The notes under the pieces: generated by a model | Database searches by the model: none | The model's input: the letters and a program-made list of their open reading frames with translations, nothing else | What the model was told of the DNA's origin: nothing | Program-made: the position numbers and the translations under genes | Assembly: GCA_003280055.1 (NCBI GenBank) | Contig: QCGG01000009.1 | Location: forward strand, 1-64,000 | DNA: 64,000 nucleotides | Direction of reading: 5' to 3' | Origin: Prochlorococcus sp. AG-363-P19 | GTDB lineage: Bacteria > Cyanobacteriota > Cyanobacteriia > PCC-6307 > Cyanobiaceae | Shown: positions 6,636-15,512 of the stretch, one piece after another | How positions within the stretch are numbered: position 1 is the first letter of the stretch | How the letters are laid out: every line of letters begins with the position of its first letter

Positions 6636-6782
6636 ATGAGAAGCTATTTGGTCAAGCGTCATAAGAAGTTTATTAATTGGTATCAAAGGAAATTAGGGAT
6701 TAGTGATTACGGCTTGCTGTGGCTGTGTTTTTTTAAAGGAATACTCATTACTATAATCACTCAAAAAGTCTTAGGAATCTGA
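6636..6782 (+). CDS. Conserved-looking small protein, 48 aa
   Basis: The sequence has a basic start (MRSYLVKRHKKF), then NWYQRKLGISDYGLLWLCFF and a hydrophobic segment KGILITIITQKVLG. From memory, short proteins with this WYQRKLG-SDYGLLWL pattern recur in Prochlorococcus genomes; no function is known to me. It is probably membrane-associated through its C-terminal half. It follows the Hli-like microprotein by 57 bases on the same strand. Confidence 0.75.
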   Translation: MRSYLVKRHKKFINWYQRKLGISDYGLLWLCFFKGILITIITQKVLGI

Positions 6783-6963
6783 TTGGTGAAATGCTCTAAT
6801 GCCTCTCTGTATACCTTTTCCTGAATAAGGTGATAAATTTAGGTTGTGCCTAGGTCTTCATGGTGTGTTGGACCTTGCATAACAATAAGCTAGAGATTAT
6901 TACCTGAATCAGGGTCATTCTTTTATGCTTGAGAAGTTTGAATCTTAATTTCTAAGTCTTTTG

Positions 6964-7242
6964 ATGAACGGCTTTTTTTTCTTTCTAGGTACATTCTTTA
7001 GATGGCTGGTAAAACAACCTCGCCAATCTGCCCTGATTATTGCTTATTTTGCAACTCTACATGGGCTTGCTGTTTTGTTTGAATTTAATTCGTCAGGAGG
7101 ATTGGGCCTTGTATTTACTGTGGGATGCCTAACTCCAATATTCATGCTAATTGGTCAGGGGTTGCCAACTGATTGCTTAAACCTTAAAGAACAAATTAAA
7201 CGTGAAGAAGCCAATTCTGTAGAACGTTTAAAGGCTTTTTAA
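6964..7242 (+). CDS. Small membrane protein, 92 aa
   Basis: Two to three hydrophobic stretches are present: residues 3-15 (GFFFFLGTFFRWL), 22-39 (ALIIAYFATLHGLAVLF) and 44-64 (GGLGLVFTVGCLTPIFMLIGQG). A polar helix rich in Lys/Glu closes the protein. The ATG at 6964 is preferred to the TTG just before it. Unknown family; it is the third small gene in a row on this strand after the candidate RNA. Confidence 0.65.
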   Translation: MNGFFFFLGTFFRWLVKQPRQSALIIAYFATLHGLAVLFEFNSSGGLGLVFTVGCLTPIFMLIGQGLPTDCLNLKEQIKREEANSVERLKAF

Positions 7243-7382
7243 TAGTAGAACTCCTTAAAGCAAAATGCTTGATTTCTAGCTTGACAATGATCCAAATTAC
7301 ATAGGTTCAAAACAGATATTTGTTTTGAAAAGCAACTAGAACATTATATAGTTAGTTATCAATTAAGGCGATTTCAAAACTC

Positions 7383-7535
7383 CTAGCTGTGTGCGCTTAG
7401 TTCTTCTAATAGCCATTTGGGTCTTTCCTTTTTCCCTTTCTTCCATGCAAGCCCTAAAAGGGCCTCTATGGCTTGTTGTTTTCTTGGAATATCGCAAACA
7501 AGCCTATTGCCGCTAGGCGGAGTTTGAGTTTTCAT
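7383..7535 (-). CDS. Small basic protein, 50 aa
   Basis: The frame encodes MKTQTPPSGNRLVCDIPRKQ followed by QAIEALLGLAWKKGKKERPKW and LLEELSAHS. A strong ribosome binding site (AGGAGGG) stands about 8 bases upstream of the ATG, good evidence that this short frame is translated. The protein is basic in the middle and has no membrane segment; nucleic-acid or partner binding is possible but unproven. No family recognised. It lies 38 bases downstream of the pilin-like gene at 7574-7717. Confidence 0.7.
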   Translation of the reverse strand: MKTQTPPSGNRLVCDIPRKQQAIEALLGLAWKKGKKERPKWLLEELSAHS

Positions 7536-7573
7536 TGCAGCCCTCCTAGTGAAGTAAGCGGTTATTGAGCTAT

Positions 7574-7717
7574 TTAGGCACTTGCTCTTCTCTTCAAAGC
7601 CACACTTGCCTCTTTGATTAGTTCGCGACTGCCGATGATGGCCAGGATAAACAAACTCCCTCCAAAGACAGCAGGGATTAGGGACTCCACTAGAGTTAAA
7701 CCTTCTTGAGTGTTCAT
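7574..7717 (-). CDS. Type IV pilin-like microprotein, 47 aa
   Basis: The N-terminus MNTQEGLTLVESLIPAVFGG resembles a class III prepilin signal: a short polar leader ending in Gly, then LTLVE with the conserved Glu at +5 and a hydrophobic helix (LIPAVFGGSLFILAIIG). The chain then stops after a basic tail (ALKRRASA), so no globular pilin head is present. A ribosome binding site (AGGAG) precedes the chosen ATG; a longer version with 13 more residues is possible but less likely. It could be a minor pilin remnant or a small membrane protein mimicking the motif. Confidence 0.6.
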   Translation of the reverse strand: MNTQEGLTLVESLIPAVFGGSLFILAIIGSRELIKEASVALKRRASA

Positions 7718-7852
7718 GGTTCTTCTCCTTTCTTTTGAAAACGCTAATGGGATCAAGAGTTGACTTGATTACCAGAGTGGATTGGGAAAGCCTTTTTGCT
7801 CTCCTCTACATTTCTAGACATGCAAACTGATTATGTCTATGAGGAAAACCAC

Positions 7853-8134
7853 TTATGATTGCTTGGCTTTGTAGCTTTCTAAGTAAGGAGCTGCAGAAAT
7901 TTCGACTAAGGATCGAAGGCCCTCACCCTGTTGTTTCATTGCTTCCATGCTGTGGTGGTATGAACTATCACGAAGTCTTTCGAGTGTGTCAACTTGTATT
8001 TTTGTGGGAGCAATAATCTCATCACAATGTATAGAGAGATGCTCAGAGTGAACATGAAATAAGGACCCTGAATTGCTAGATAGAGATTGAATAGTTTCAC
8101 CTTCTTTGCTTATGAATAGTGGTTCTTTTGGCAT
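7853..8134 (-). CDS. Hypothetical soluble protein, 93 aa
   Basis: Starting at the ATG of MPKEPLFISKEGETIQ, the protein has beta-rich polar segments with several histidines (LFHVHSEHLSIHCDE), then a helical second half (TLERLRDSSYHHSMEAMKQQ) ending in KAKQS. No membrane segment and no recognised family. The histidine/cysteine-rich stretch might bind a metal, which is only a suggestion. An upstream in-frame ATG would add 16 residues; the shorter start has purine-rich bases before it. The following 8135-8527 space shows no gene I can support. Confidence 0.6.
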   Translation of the reverse strand: MPKEPLFISKEGETIQSLSSNSGSLFHVHSEHLSIHCDEIIAPTKIQVDTLERLRDSSYHHSMEAMKQQGEGLRSLVEISAAPYLESYKAKQS

Positions 8135-8527
8135 TATCCTGCATCCTTTTGCAGATGGATTTTTACGCACTGAGTTACGCATTCAATATCTTCGAACCCG
8201 AGCCGATAGCATGTTGTTATGCAGTTGTAATACGAGTCAAAAGTGTCTTTTTGCTTCTTCTTTGGGAAAGCTTTGTGCAAACTCTGCATTGGCCTCTCCT
8301 AAATAGAAGCCATTTCTAGTACGAATTTTTGGATATGAAAAGGATTGGTTACGGGATATAAAGTGCCTAAGTGATATCACCTATGAAGAGAAAATGTCTT
8401 GTGCTTCATGTTTCAAGCCAAGAATACATTTGGTTTTGCTTGCCTAAAAGAGCTATTAAGTGCTGAGAAAATAGAACAAGTAATTTATAGCCTTTTGGCT
8501 TAACTTGCTTAATTTACAGGCACTAAT

Positions 8528-8713
8528 TTATTCATGATAGATTGCTATATCAAAACCCAAGTTAGTTTTTTGTAAGAGCACTTCTTGCTTCATGATTCCT
8601 CTTCTGGTAATACTTGCCAAGATGAATAACGATTGAATAAAGAGAGTTGTTATAAGTATTAAAAAGAAGATTGTGTTATCTAAAGGAGTCTTTGAATCGG
8701 CTTTTTGGTCCAT
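8528..8713 (-). CDS. Small single-span membrane protein, 61 aa
   Basis: A polar start (MDQKADSKTPLDN) leads into one long hydrophobic helix (about residues 14-35, TIFFLILITTLFIQSLFILAS), then a basic turn (TRRG) and a short polar end. This is the usual layout for a small N-out or N-in membrane protein. No family recognised. It stands alone between the hypothetical gene at 7853 and murD. Confidence 0.6.
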   Translation of the reverse strand: MDQKADSKTPLDNTIFFLILITTLFIQSLFILASITRRGIMKQEVLLQKTNLGFDIAIYHE

Positions 8714-8867
8714 GGTGTTAAGGACTTTTGGAAAGTGCTTCTTTTGGCAACAGAATATTTATAATTATAAGGATATAAGAAATGCTTTCAAGATGCAGTG
8801 ATTGTAATAATTATTCTGCATAGAATTTTTTAAATGAAAACCGCTTTTACTATGTTTTTTGCTTATA

Positions 8868-10262
8868 TTAAGGCAGGCTTGTGGTGCTTAAATAAGGTTT
8901 GATTAGATTGTGGAAATGAATTCCTCTTTCTTCGAAATTTTGATACTGATCAAAACTTGCACAAGCTGGAGAAAGAATAATTGTTTTAATATTTTTTTTA
9001 AGTGAAATCTCAATAGCTACTCTTGTTGCCTTTGCAAGATCATCACAGCAGACAACTTCATGTTGAAATCTTGAAGAGATTATGAGTTCTTCTAGAAATC
9101 GAGCTCCTTCACCAAAAAGAACTATTCCAGATGACTTTTCTCTTAGCGCATTTAACCAATCTGTTGGATCCCCTTCTTTGGGCTTTCCACCTGCTAAGAC
9201 TATCGAAGGAGAGTCAATAGCTATTAAGCCTGTTTTGGCAGCATCAAAGTTAGTCGCTTTACTGTCGTTATAAATATCGATGTTGTTTATTTTTCCAAGT
9301 TTTTCTAGCCGGTGTGGAAGGCCAGGAAATGTTCTTAGGCTTTTTTTTATTTGCTCACCTGATAGTCCAGCACTTAGAGCTGCAGCTGTAACCATTAACA
9401 TATTTTGCATATTGTGTTCCCCAATTAGCTGACATTCAGATGATTGAAATAGATGATTCTTATCGTTAAAAACTATCCCTTTATTGTCTATCCATAAGTC
9501 TATGGGATGCTCCTTTGTCCCTGTTCTTTTTGCACTTACCCAAATTCCAGGTGGTAGATTGTCTCGATTACTACTTAAGTAAGCATCATCTCCATTAAAT
9601 ATTCGAATTTGAGATCTATTGATTAACCCACGCTTTAAACTTTGGTATTTTTCAAGGGTCCCATGCCTTTCTAGATGATCTGGGGTGAGGCTTGTCCATA
9701 GACCTATTGATGGCCCTATTTCAGTAGATGCTTCTATTTGATAACTACTCATTTCCATTATTAACCAATCCAGGGCACTTTTCCCGTCGCCTTTAAACAT
9801 TCTCGCAACTTCAGAGGCTGCGAAGCCTACATTCCCTCCCATTGGTGCCTTCTTGCCATTAGTCTCAAGTACATGATTTAGTAAACATGTAACTGTTGTT
9901 TTCCCGTTTGTACCAGTTACTCCTATCCATGGAACATTGTTTAATCTTTCCCAGGCTAATGACATTTCACCTTTAACTAGATAGTTTAGCTCTCTAAGTC
10001 TAATAAGTGTTGGATCTTCCCAATTCACTCCAGGGCTAATAATTATCTCTTGAATATCCTCTTTTAATTGACTGATAACTTCTAGTGAAAGGTTTTTTCC
10101 TGTTTCCACTTTAATCCCTTCACTCTCTATTTTTTTTTGAATACTATGGATCTTTTCACTATTCTCTTTTTCAAGAATTACTATTTTCCTTCCTTCTTCA
10201 TTAAGTAAGCGAGCAGCTCCAATACCTGCAACCCCTAGCCCTATTATTAATGTTACTGCCAT
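8868..10262 (-). CDS. murD: UDP-N-acetylmuramoylalanine-D-glutamate ligase MurD, 464 aa
   Basis: MurD adds D-glutamate to UDP-MurNAc-L-Ala in the cytoplasm during peptidoglycan synthesis, using ATP. The sequence shows the N-terminal Rossmann-like start (LIIGLGVAGIGAARLL), the Mur ligase ATP loop GTNGKTT at residues 117-123, the central EMSSYQIE region and LTPDHLERHG, and the C-terminal DSKATNFDAAK and LSPACASFDQY motifs. Length is normal for the family. The gene stands alone here with no other mur genes nearby, as is usual in these dispersed genomes. It starts with ATG. Confidence 0.96.
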   Translation of the reverse strand: MAVTLIIGLGVAGIGAARLLNEEGRKIVILEKENSEKIHSIQKKIESEGIKVETGKNLSLEVISQLKEDIQEIIISPGVNWEDPTLIRLRELNYLVKGEMSLAWERLNNVPWIGVTGTNGKTTVTCLLNHVLETNGKKAPMGGNVGFAASEVARMFKGDGKSALDWLIMEMSSYQIEASTEIGPSIGLWTSLTPDHLERHGTLEKYQSLKRGLINRSQIRIFNGDDAYLSSNRDNLPPGIWVSAKRTGTKEHPIDLWIDNKGIVFNDKNHLFQSSECQLIGEHNMQNMLMVTAAALSAGLSGEQIKKSLRTFPGLPHRLEKLGKINNIDIYNDSKATNFDAAKTGLIAIDSPSIVLAGGKPKEGDPTDWLNALREKSSGIVLFGEGARFLEELIISSRFQHEVVCCDDLAKATRVAIEISLKKNIKTIILSPACASFDQYQNFEERGIHFHNLIKPYLSTTSLP

Positions 10263-10450
10263 TAATAATCTCTAATAATGTGGTCAAGGTAAGAGGTTTT
10301 TTCCTTCATATATAAAAATAGGTCTTTAATAAGACAACGAAGATACTTTTAATGTTAGTGCAGCTGGAAAAATTAACAACCCTTGAGAGCAGAGTTTATA
10401 AGTTAACTAGTAAGTAGACTTTATTCTATTGATATCAATATTTAATTGAT

Positions 10451-11218
10451 TTATATCTTGGCTGCATTGTAATTAAGGTTGCTATATATATCTCTGTCCT
10501 CCCAAAGGAAATTGTAGTTGTCTGATCCTTTTGCTCCAAGGCGTGACAGGTCTCCTCCAGGACTGGCTTTCAGAAGAGCGAATTTTTTGCCATCTGGAAG
10601 AATAAATTTTCCCCTGAATATATTTTTAAGAAATGGAATTCCTTTTCTTGTTAAGGGTATCTTTGGGCAGATTAGATCTCCGTACAACAAGTTTAACCCT
10701 CGATTTGCCTTCGCAATTGCTTCCCCAAAAAGAACAGGACCTGTTGGGTGTAAAGGAGTCTCCCCATACCATTTTTCTTTGCAATTTCTAACAATATCAT
10801 TAATAGCTTGCTCTAGAATTTGATTTTTAGGTTTTGACCAAATTATTCCATTTGCAACTGCATATGATGTTCTTGAATGTTTTAATTCATCTCTGAATAC
10901 AAGCATATCTATATGCTCTTCAGCTTGAAAAAAGTGTTTGCAAATTATTGAGATATCAAAATACCATCCACCATATTCATGTAATAAGCAATACCTGCCT
11001 AGATCACATTTGAAAGCCAGTGGTTTTAAGCTGTCAAAGGCCCAAAGCACTTCTTTGGAGAATCTATTTGAAATGAAACCCCTAAGTTCATCATTAAATA
11101 ATATTTTATGCTCATAATCTTTAAAACAATCTCGTATGCTTTTTGTAGCGGTTTCAAGAGCCTTGGGAAGTTGATTTGATGTCCTAGACAGATAAATTTG
11201 CCAAATGTAATTTGTCAT
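10451..11218 (-). CDS. Glycosyltransferase of the sugar-binding DxD (GT32-like) type, 255 aa
   Basis: The segment from AFKCDLGRYCLLHEYGG to WYFDIS (about residues 68-90) matches the nucleotide-sugar binding region of Gly_transf_sug/capsule-synthesis glycosyltransferases, where an Asp-containing motif holds the metal and donor. The second Asp of a classical DxD is Ser here. A later motif PTGPVLFGEA is also typical of this group. It probably adds a sugar to a surface glycan. It lies directly beside tRNA-Val (11239-11310), so a recent insertion is possible, though base composition looks like that of its surroundings. Confidence 0.75.
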   Translation of the reverse strand: MTNYIWQIYLSRTSNQLPKALETATKSIRDCFKDYEHKILFNDELRGFISNRFSKEVLWAFDSLKPLAFKCDLGRYCLLHEYGGWYFDISIICKHFFQAEEHIDMLVFRDELKHSRTSYAVANGIIWSKPKNQILEQAINDIVRNCKEKWYGETPLHPTGPVLFGEAIAKANRGLNLLYGDLICPKIPLTRKGIPFLKNIFRGKFILPDGKKFALLKASPGGDLSRLGAKGSDNYNFLWEDRDIYSNLNYNAAKI

Positions 11219-11238
11219 ATGGACTGCAAAGTTTTCAA

Positions 11239-11310
11239 TGGGCGATACTGGAATCGAACCAGTGACTCCTACCGTGTCAAGGTAGTGCTCTACCTCTGAG
11301 CTAATCGCCC
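11239..11310 (-). tRNA. tRNA-Val (anticodon GAC)
   Basis: The minus strand reads GGGCGATTAGCTCAGAGG at the 5' end, a 5-bp anticodon stem CTACC/GGTAG around TTGACAC (anticodon GAC), a T-loop GGTTCGATTCC and the acceptor strand ATCGCCC plus discriminator A. The 3' CCA is not encoded. It reads codons GUC/GUU for valine. Confidence 0.95.
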
Positions 11311-11383
11311 AAGAAATTCTCTTGGGTATGCTTGTTAGACATTAAAGAGTACTAGCGCAAATTAGCAGTCCACGAAGCAGATT

Positions 11384-12172
11384 TTAAGTACGGCGCATAA
11401 CGATCCTCCAGCGTTGTCGCTTAGTGCATTCAACACTGATTATTTCTACTACACCACGAGAGTGATGCTGTATACGGTCTCCTGGGGCTAGGAGTTTGCT
11501 GGGTTGGGAAATTGTGTCCCAATTCAGTCTTATCCCTCCTTGTTTAATCTGCTTAACAACTTTTGCTCTTGAAATACCAAAACCTGCTGAAGCAATTGCA
11601 TCGATTCTGCAGGAGGCTTCTACAGTCGACATCTCTTTCTCAATACGATCAGGTGGAAGATCTAATTCTGACAATGAAGCTGTTTCACAGTAAAAGCCGA
11701 CGTCTCTTAACTTTCCGCTTAACCCATTGAGTCCTGTTTGGATCTCTTTACTGCAAAATGCATTTGCGCCCCTATCTTTTTTGATCCAAATATCACCAAT
11801 ATCCTCTAATGGGATCCCTAGTTCTTCTAGGGCTAGTCTGAAGTCATCTGAACTTGGTTTGTCAAAAAGGAAATTCCCTGCGATTCTCAAGCCACTTATT
11901 GGCAAGTTTTGTTTGAAATCTTTGAGTGGATTATTTAAATGTTCTATAAGTAATCTTTGGCGTTCGGCGCTTTTATAGCCTCCTTCGCTATGGCATTGAA
12001 TGTCGGAGAGTCCTTTGAAGAGGCTTAGGGCTTCTTCTCGTAATTTTCCTGGAATGAATTTAGACCAAGTTGGCTGGAGATTTTGCAGAACTGTATCGGC
12101 AATATCAATTAGTTCTTCCATCCCTTCGGGGTTTTGACATTCCTTTAATAGCTGCATTTTAGGCAGCTTCAC
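11384..12172 (-). CDS. S4-domain RNA-binding protein, photosystem II-associated (YlmH-like), 262 aa
   Basis: The C-terminal part carries an S4 RNA-binding fold: EASCRIDAIASAGFGISRAKVVKQIKQGGIRLNWDTI, then the basic end KRQRWRIVMRR. The N-terminal region resembles YlmH, and cyanobacterial members are annotated as photosystem II S4 domain proteins. The name is historical and the role in PSII is not settled. The start is GTG at 12172, overlapping the TGA of the upstream gene by 4 bases, so translational coupling is likely; an ATG five codons later is the alternative. Confidence 0.85.
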   Translation of the reverse strand: MKLPKMQLLKECQNPEGMEELIDIADTVLQNLQPTWSKFIPGKLREEALSLFKGLSDIQCHSEGGYKSAERQRLLIEHLNNPLKDFKQNLPISGLRIAGNFLFDKPSSDDFRLALEELGIPLEDIGDIWIKKDRGANAFCSKEIQTGLNGLSGKLRDVGFYCETASLSELDLPPDRIEKEMSTVEASCRIDAIASAGFGISRAKVVKQIKQGGIRLNWDTISQPSKLLAPGDRIQHHSRGVVEIISVECTKRQRWRIVMRRT

Positions 12173-12744
12173 AACTCGTTAAACCTCATAATTTCAATTG
12201 GTTTTGAAGTTTGTAGGGCCTGCCAAGGTAACTCAACTCCTACTGGAGTTTCCAAAATTAGAAGCCAGTTGTTTTCTTCATGCCGTTTGCGAAGGATCTG
12301 TATATCTTCACTTCTGCCTGAGTCGTCACCAGCCGTTGCTACATAACTTCCAAGTAAACCGGATGCCATGCCTAAAAGACCCCCTATTAGTGGTTGTCCC
12401 CAAATTCCAAGGCCAATGTTTGAAAAAGTCTCTAGTCCAGAGGTTTGAGCAAACGTGATGCCAGTTAAAAACCCAAAAGGCATTAACCAAAGAGCCATAA
12501 GCCTTTGACGGTTTTGACGTGCGAATTTGGGATTCAGGAATGGGACATTTTCTATTTTCATGAGTTTTATTTTGCTTGTCACATTAGAAACCTCAATCAA
12601 CATCTCTGCTTGAGATGTTGAGGGTGGAACAAGGTCGCAGCGCGATAAAGGAGTAGAAGCCTTCTGCAACTCAAGTTCGAGATCATTGGCTGATTCTCTG
12701 TTGTTTAGTACAACTGCGCAAATCGGCACGAAAAGCTTCCTCAA
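12169..12744 (-). CDS. Conserved cyanobacterial membrane protein, 191 aa
   Basis: After a polar region with LIEVSNVTSKIKLMKIENVPFLNP, the protein has two hydrophobic hairpin-like segments (about residues 84-99, LWLMPFGFLTGITFAQ, and 110-132, GLGIWGQPLIGGLLGMASGLLGSY) and a soluble C-terminus (RHEENNWLLILETPVGVELPW). It resembles cyanobacterial proteins of unknown function with glycine-rich spans. The start is a TTG at 12744; a GTG at codon 6 and an internal ATG make it uncertain. It is coupled to the S4-domain gene downstream. Confidence 0.7.
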   Translation of the reverse strand: MRKLFVPICAVVLNNRESANDLELELQKASTPLSRCDLVPPSTSQAEMLIEVSNVTSKIKLMKIENVPFLNPKFARQNRQRLMALWLMPFGFLTGITFAQTSGLETFSNIGLGIWGQPLIGGLLGMASGLLGSYVATAGDDSGRSEDIQILRKRHEENNWLLILETPVGVELPWQALQTSKPIEIMRFNEL

Positions 12745-12831
12745 TTAACTAAATTCTGAACCCTCTTAGCGTTTCTTCCATAAAAGAACCTATGGCTCTC
12801 TACAGTTCTTAGTGGCAGTGTGTCCTTCTTC

Positions 12832-14418
12832 ATGGCAAAGGTTCTTGTTTCTGATCCAATTGATGCTGCGGGAATTGATATTCTCAGCCAAGTGGCTCAG
12901 GTAGATCAACAAACGGGGTTATCAGTTGATGCTTTAAAGGCAATCATTGGTTCTTACGATGCTTTGATGATTCGCTCTGGGACACAGGTAACTTCTGATG
13001 TAATTGAATCTGCTGGTCGTTTACGAATAATCGGTCGAGCGGGCGTAGGAGTTGACAATGTTGATGTGCCAGCTGCTACTCAGCGTGGTGTTTTGGTGGT
13101 GAACTCACCTGAGGGGAATACTATTGCTGCTGCTGAACATGCGATAGCTCTACTTCTCTCTTTATCAAGGCATGTGCCTCAGGCACATGCAAGAACAATG
13201 GCTGGCGCATGGGATAGAAAGAAATATGTAGGAAATGAGTTGTATAAAAAAGTTCTTGGTGTTGTTGGATTGGGCAAAATCGGTTCTCATGTTGCACGAG
13301 TTGCGAATGCAATGGGTATGGAAGTTATTGCTTATGACCCATTTATTTCTGCTGATAGAGCCCAGCAGATGCAAGTAAAGCTGATATCTCTAGAGGATCT
13401 TTTTGTACAAGCTGATTACATCAGTTTGCATTTACCTAGAACGCCTGATACTGAAAATTTAGTGAATGCAAATTTGCTGGGAACCATGAAACCAACAGCA
13501 AGACTTGTTAACTGTGCTCGAGGCGGAATTGTTGATGAGGATGCATTGGCCAATGCGATTGCCAATGGTGTAATTGCTGGCGCAGCATTAGATGTTTATG
13601 CAAAGGAGCCTTTGCCAGAAGATTCCTTACTCCGGTCAGTTCAGGAACGTTTAATTTTGACGCCTCATTTAGGTGCTTCTACAGCAGAGGCTCAGGAAAA
13701 CGTTGCAATTGATGTTGCTGAGCAGATTCGTGACGTTTTACTTGGTCTTCCAGCTCGGAGTGCAGTCAATATTCCAGGGCTTAGTGCAGAAATTATGGAA
13801 AGGCTTAAGCCTCATTTGCAGTTAGCTGAAACTCTTGGATTGTTTGTGAGTCAACTTTCAGGTGGCCAAGTGCAGGAACTTGAGGTTCGTTTGCAAGGGG
13901 AGTTCACTCAACACCCTTCTCAACCTCTAGTTGTTGGAACTTTAAAAGGATTGCTTACGTCAGCTCTTGGAGAAAGAATTAATTATGTGAATGCTTCTTT
14001 AGAAGCCAAAAGTCGTGGTATTCATGTTCTGGAAGTTAAGGATGAGGCAAGTAGAGATTTTGCAGGGGGTTCATTACAGTTAAATGTAAGAGGGGAGCAT
14101 GGTGGACATAGTGTTACGGGAGCAGTTTTTGCTGATGGGGAGCTCCGCATAACAACCATTGATGAATTCCCTGTAAATGTCATTCCAAGCAGACATATGC
14201 TTTTCACTAGGCATAGGGATATGCCTGGAATAATTGGCCAACTTGGTTCGCTGCTTGGAGAACATAATGTGAATATTGCTTCTATGCAGGTTGGAAGGAG
14301 GATTGTTAGAGGTGACGCAGTTATGGTGCTTAGTATTGACGACCCAATTCCTACCGATCTTTTAAAGGCTATACATTCAATTAATGGTATTCAACAGGCG
14401 TATCCCGTCACCTTATAA
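12832..14418 (+). CDS. serA: D-3-phosphoglycerate dehydrogenase SerA, 528 aa
   Basis: SerA oxidises 3-phosphoglycerate with NAD+ in the first step of serine synthesis. The NAD-binding fold appears as GVVGLGKIGSHVARVA, the substrate/catalytic residues as NCARGGIVDEDAL and the catalytic His in LTPHLGAST. An intervening domain and a C-terminal ACT domain (HRDMPGIIGQLGSLLGEHNVNIASM) follow, making the long form typical of cyanobacteria. The ATG at 12832 (MAKVLVSDPID) gives the family length; a GTG four codons earlier is less likely. It is followed 21 bases later by prmA, so they may be co-transcribed. Confidence 0.97.
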   Translation: MAKVLVSDPIDAAGIDILSQVAQVDQQTGLSVDALKAIIGSYDALMIRSGTQVTSDVIESAGRLRIIGRAGVGVDNVDVPAATQRGVLVVNSPEGNTIAAAEHAIALLLSLSRHVPQAHARTMAGAWDRKKYVGNELYKKVLGVVGLGKIGSHVARVANAMGMEVIAYDPFISADRAQQMQVKLISLEDLFVQADYISLHLPRTPDTENLVNANLLGTMKPTARLVNCARGGIVDEDALANAIANGVIAGAALDVYAKEPLPEDSLLRSVQERLILTPHLGASTAEAQENVAIDVAEQIRDVLLGLPARSAVNIPGLSAEIMERLKPHLQLAETLGLFVSQLSGGQVQELEVRLQGEFTQHPSQPLVVGTLKGLLTSALGERINYVNASLEAKSRGIHVLEVKDEASRDFAGGSLQLNVRGEHGGHSVTGAVFADGELRITTIDEFPVNVIPSRHMLFTRHRDMPGIIGQLGSLLGEHNVNIASMQVGRRIVRGDAVMVLSIDDPIPTDLLKAIHSINGIQQAYPVTL

Positions 14419-14439
14419 CCACATGAGGAAGTTATCTCA

Positions 14440-15342
14440 TTGAGGAATGAATGTTTGTCCTGGTGGCGTCTTTCGATTCGTTTCCCAATCGAACTTGAGG
14501 AATCTTTGTTATGGAAGCTCGAAGAATTTTCTATAAATAGAATTGCTTTTCAAGCTTCGCCTGATTCGCTTTCAGATCCAATATTGTTTGTTTGGCTGCC
14601 TGAAATTGATTGGGGCACCTCAGAAAGAGATGCCTTGACAAAGGCCTTAAATGATTTGTCTAAACCTTTTTTGCGGGATTTAGGTAATCCAATCTGGGAT
14701 CGGATCGAAGATGAAGATTGGAGTCAGACATGGAAAGCCCATTGGAAGCCTGATCCTGTTGGGGAAAGTTTGTTAATTCTTCCTGCTTGGATGAAAGTAC
14801 CTATTTCTTACTCTGAGCGGATTGTTTTACGTATAGATCCTGGTTGTGCATTTGGTACAGGTAGTCATCCAACTACACGCTTATGTCTAGAGGCTCTGGA
14901 AAGAACGTCTCTTTCAGGATCAAAAATAGCTGATCTAGGTTGTGGAAGTGGGATTTTGGGACTCGCTGCTCTTCTGCTCGGAGCGGAGAAAGTTTTTGCA
15001 GTTGATATTGATTTTTTGGCAGTACAAGCAACGATGAGAAATTTTCAAATGAATGGTTTTCAAGACGATTTAAAAGTTGCTCTTGGTTCTATTGAAATTC
15101 TTGAATCAGACTTGAAGGGTGGAAAAGTTGATTTTTTGTTGTGCAATATCCTTGCGCCAGTAATAGAGTCTTGTGCACCAAAATTTGACAATATCCTTAA
15201 GGAAGGTGGAATCGCTCTTTTAAGTGGCCTTTTAGTTGGGCAATCGGCTGATTTGAAGAAAACATTTAGAGGAATAGGGTGGGAGGTTTTATCTCAGCAG
15301 AGCCAAGGTTCTTGGGGACTTCTGGAGGTTCGAAAATGCTAA
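14440..15342 (+). CDS. prmA: Ribosomal protein L11 methyltransferase PrmA, 300 aa
   Basis: PrmA trimethylates ribosomal protein L11 using S-adenosylmethionine. The SAM-binding motif I is IADLGCGSGILGL (residues 163-175), preceded by the family signature DPGCAFGTGSHPTT (133-146). The later CNILAPVIE is the expected post-II motif. Length and order match the family. It begins with TTG (MRNECLSWW) 21 bases after serA on the same strand. Context with serA is not functionally obvious and probably just operonic. Confidence 0.93.
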   Translation: MRNECLSWWRLSIRFPIELEESLLWKLEEFSINRIAFQASPDSLSDPILFVWLPEIDWGTSERDALTKALNDLSKPFLRDLGNPIWDRIEDEDWSQTWKAHWKPDPVGESLLILPAWMKVPISYSERIVLRIDPGCAFGTGSHPTTRLCLEALERTSLSGSKIADLGCGSGILGLAALLLGAEKVFAVDIDFLAVQATMRNFQMNGFQDDLKVALGSIEILESDLKGGKVDFLLCNILAPVIESCAPKFDNILKEGGIALLSGLLVGQSADLKKTFRGIGWEVLSQQSQGSWGLLEVRKC

Positions 15343-15512
15343 CCCTGAAAGAGAAACAAGATAAGTTTTTCTTATACTACTGCCGATTCCCATTGGCCTT
15401 GAATGTTTAGCACGGTATATACCCCATTAATGGACCTTCGCCGATGTAAGAAGGGTGCATCCAGGTGTGATTTTTTTTACTCTGGTTTCACCACTGAGCT
15501 ACTAATTTTTCC

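Noticed and set aside
8182..8527. Open frames in the space downstream of the hypothetical gene at 7853
   Set aside because: Two overlapping plus-strand frames run through 8106-8319 in different frames with no family resemblance, and a 27-codon frame at about 8382 has no ribosome binding site.
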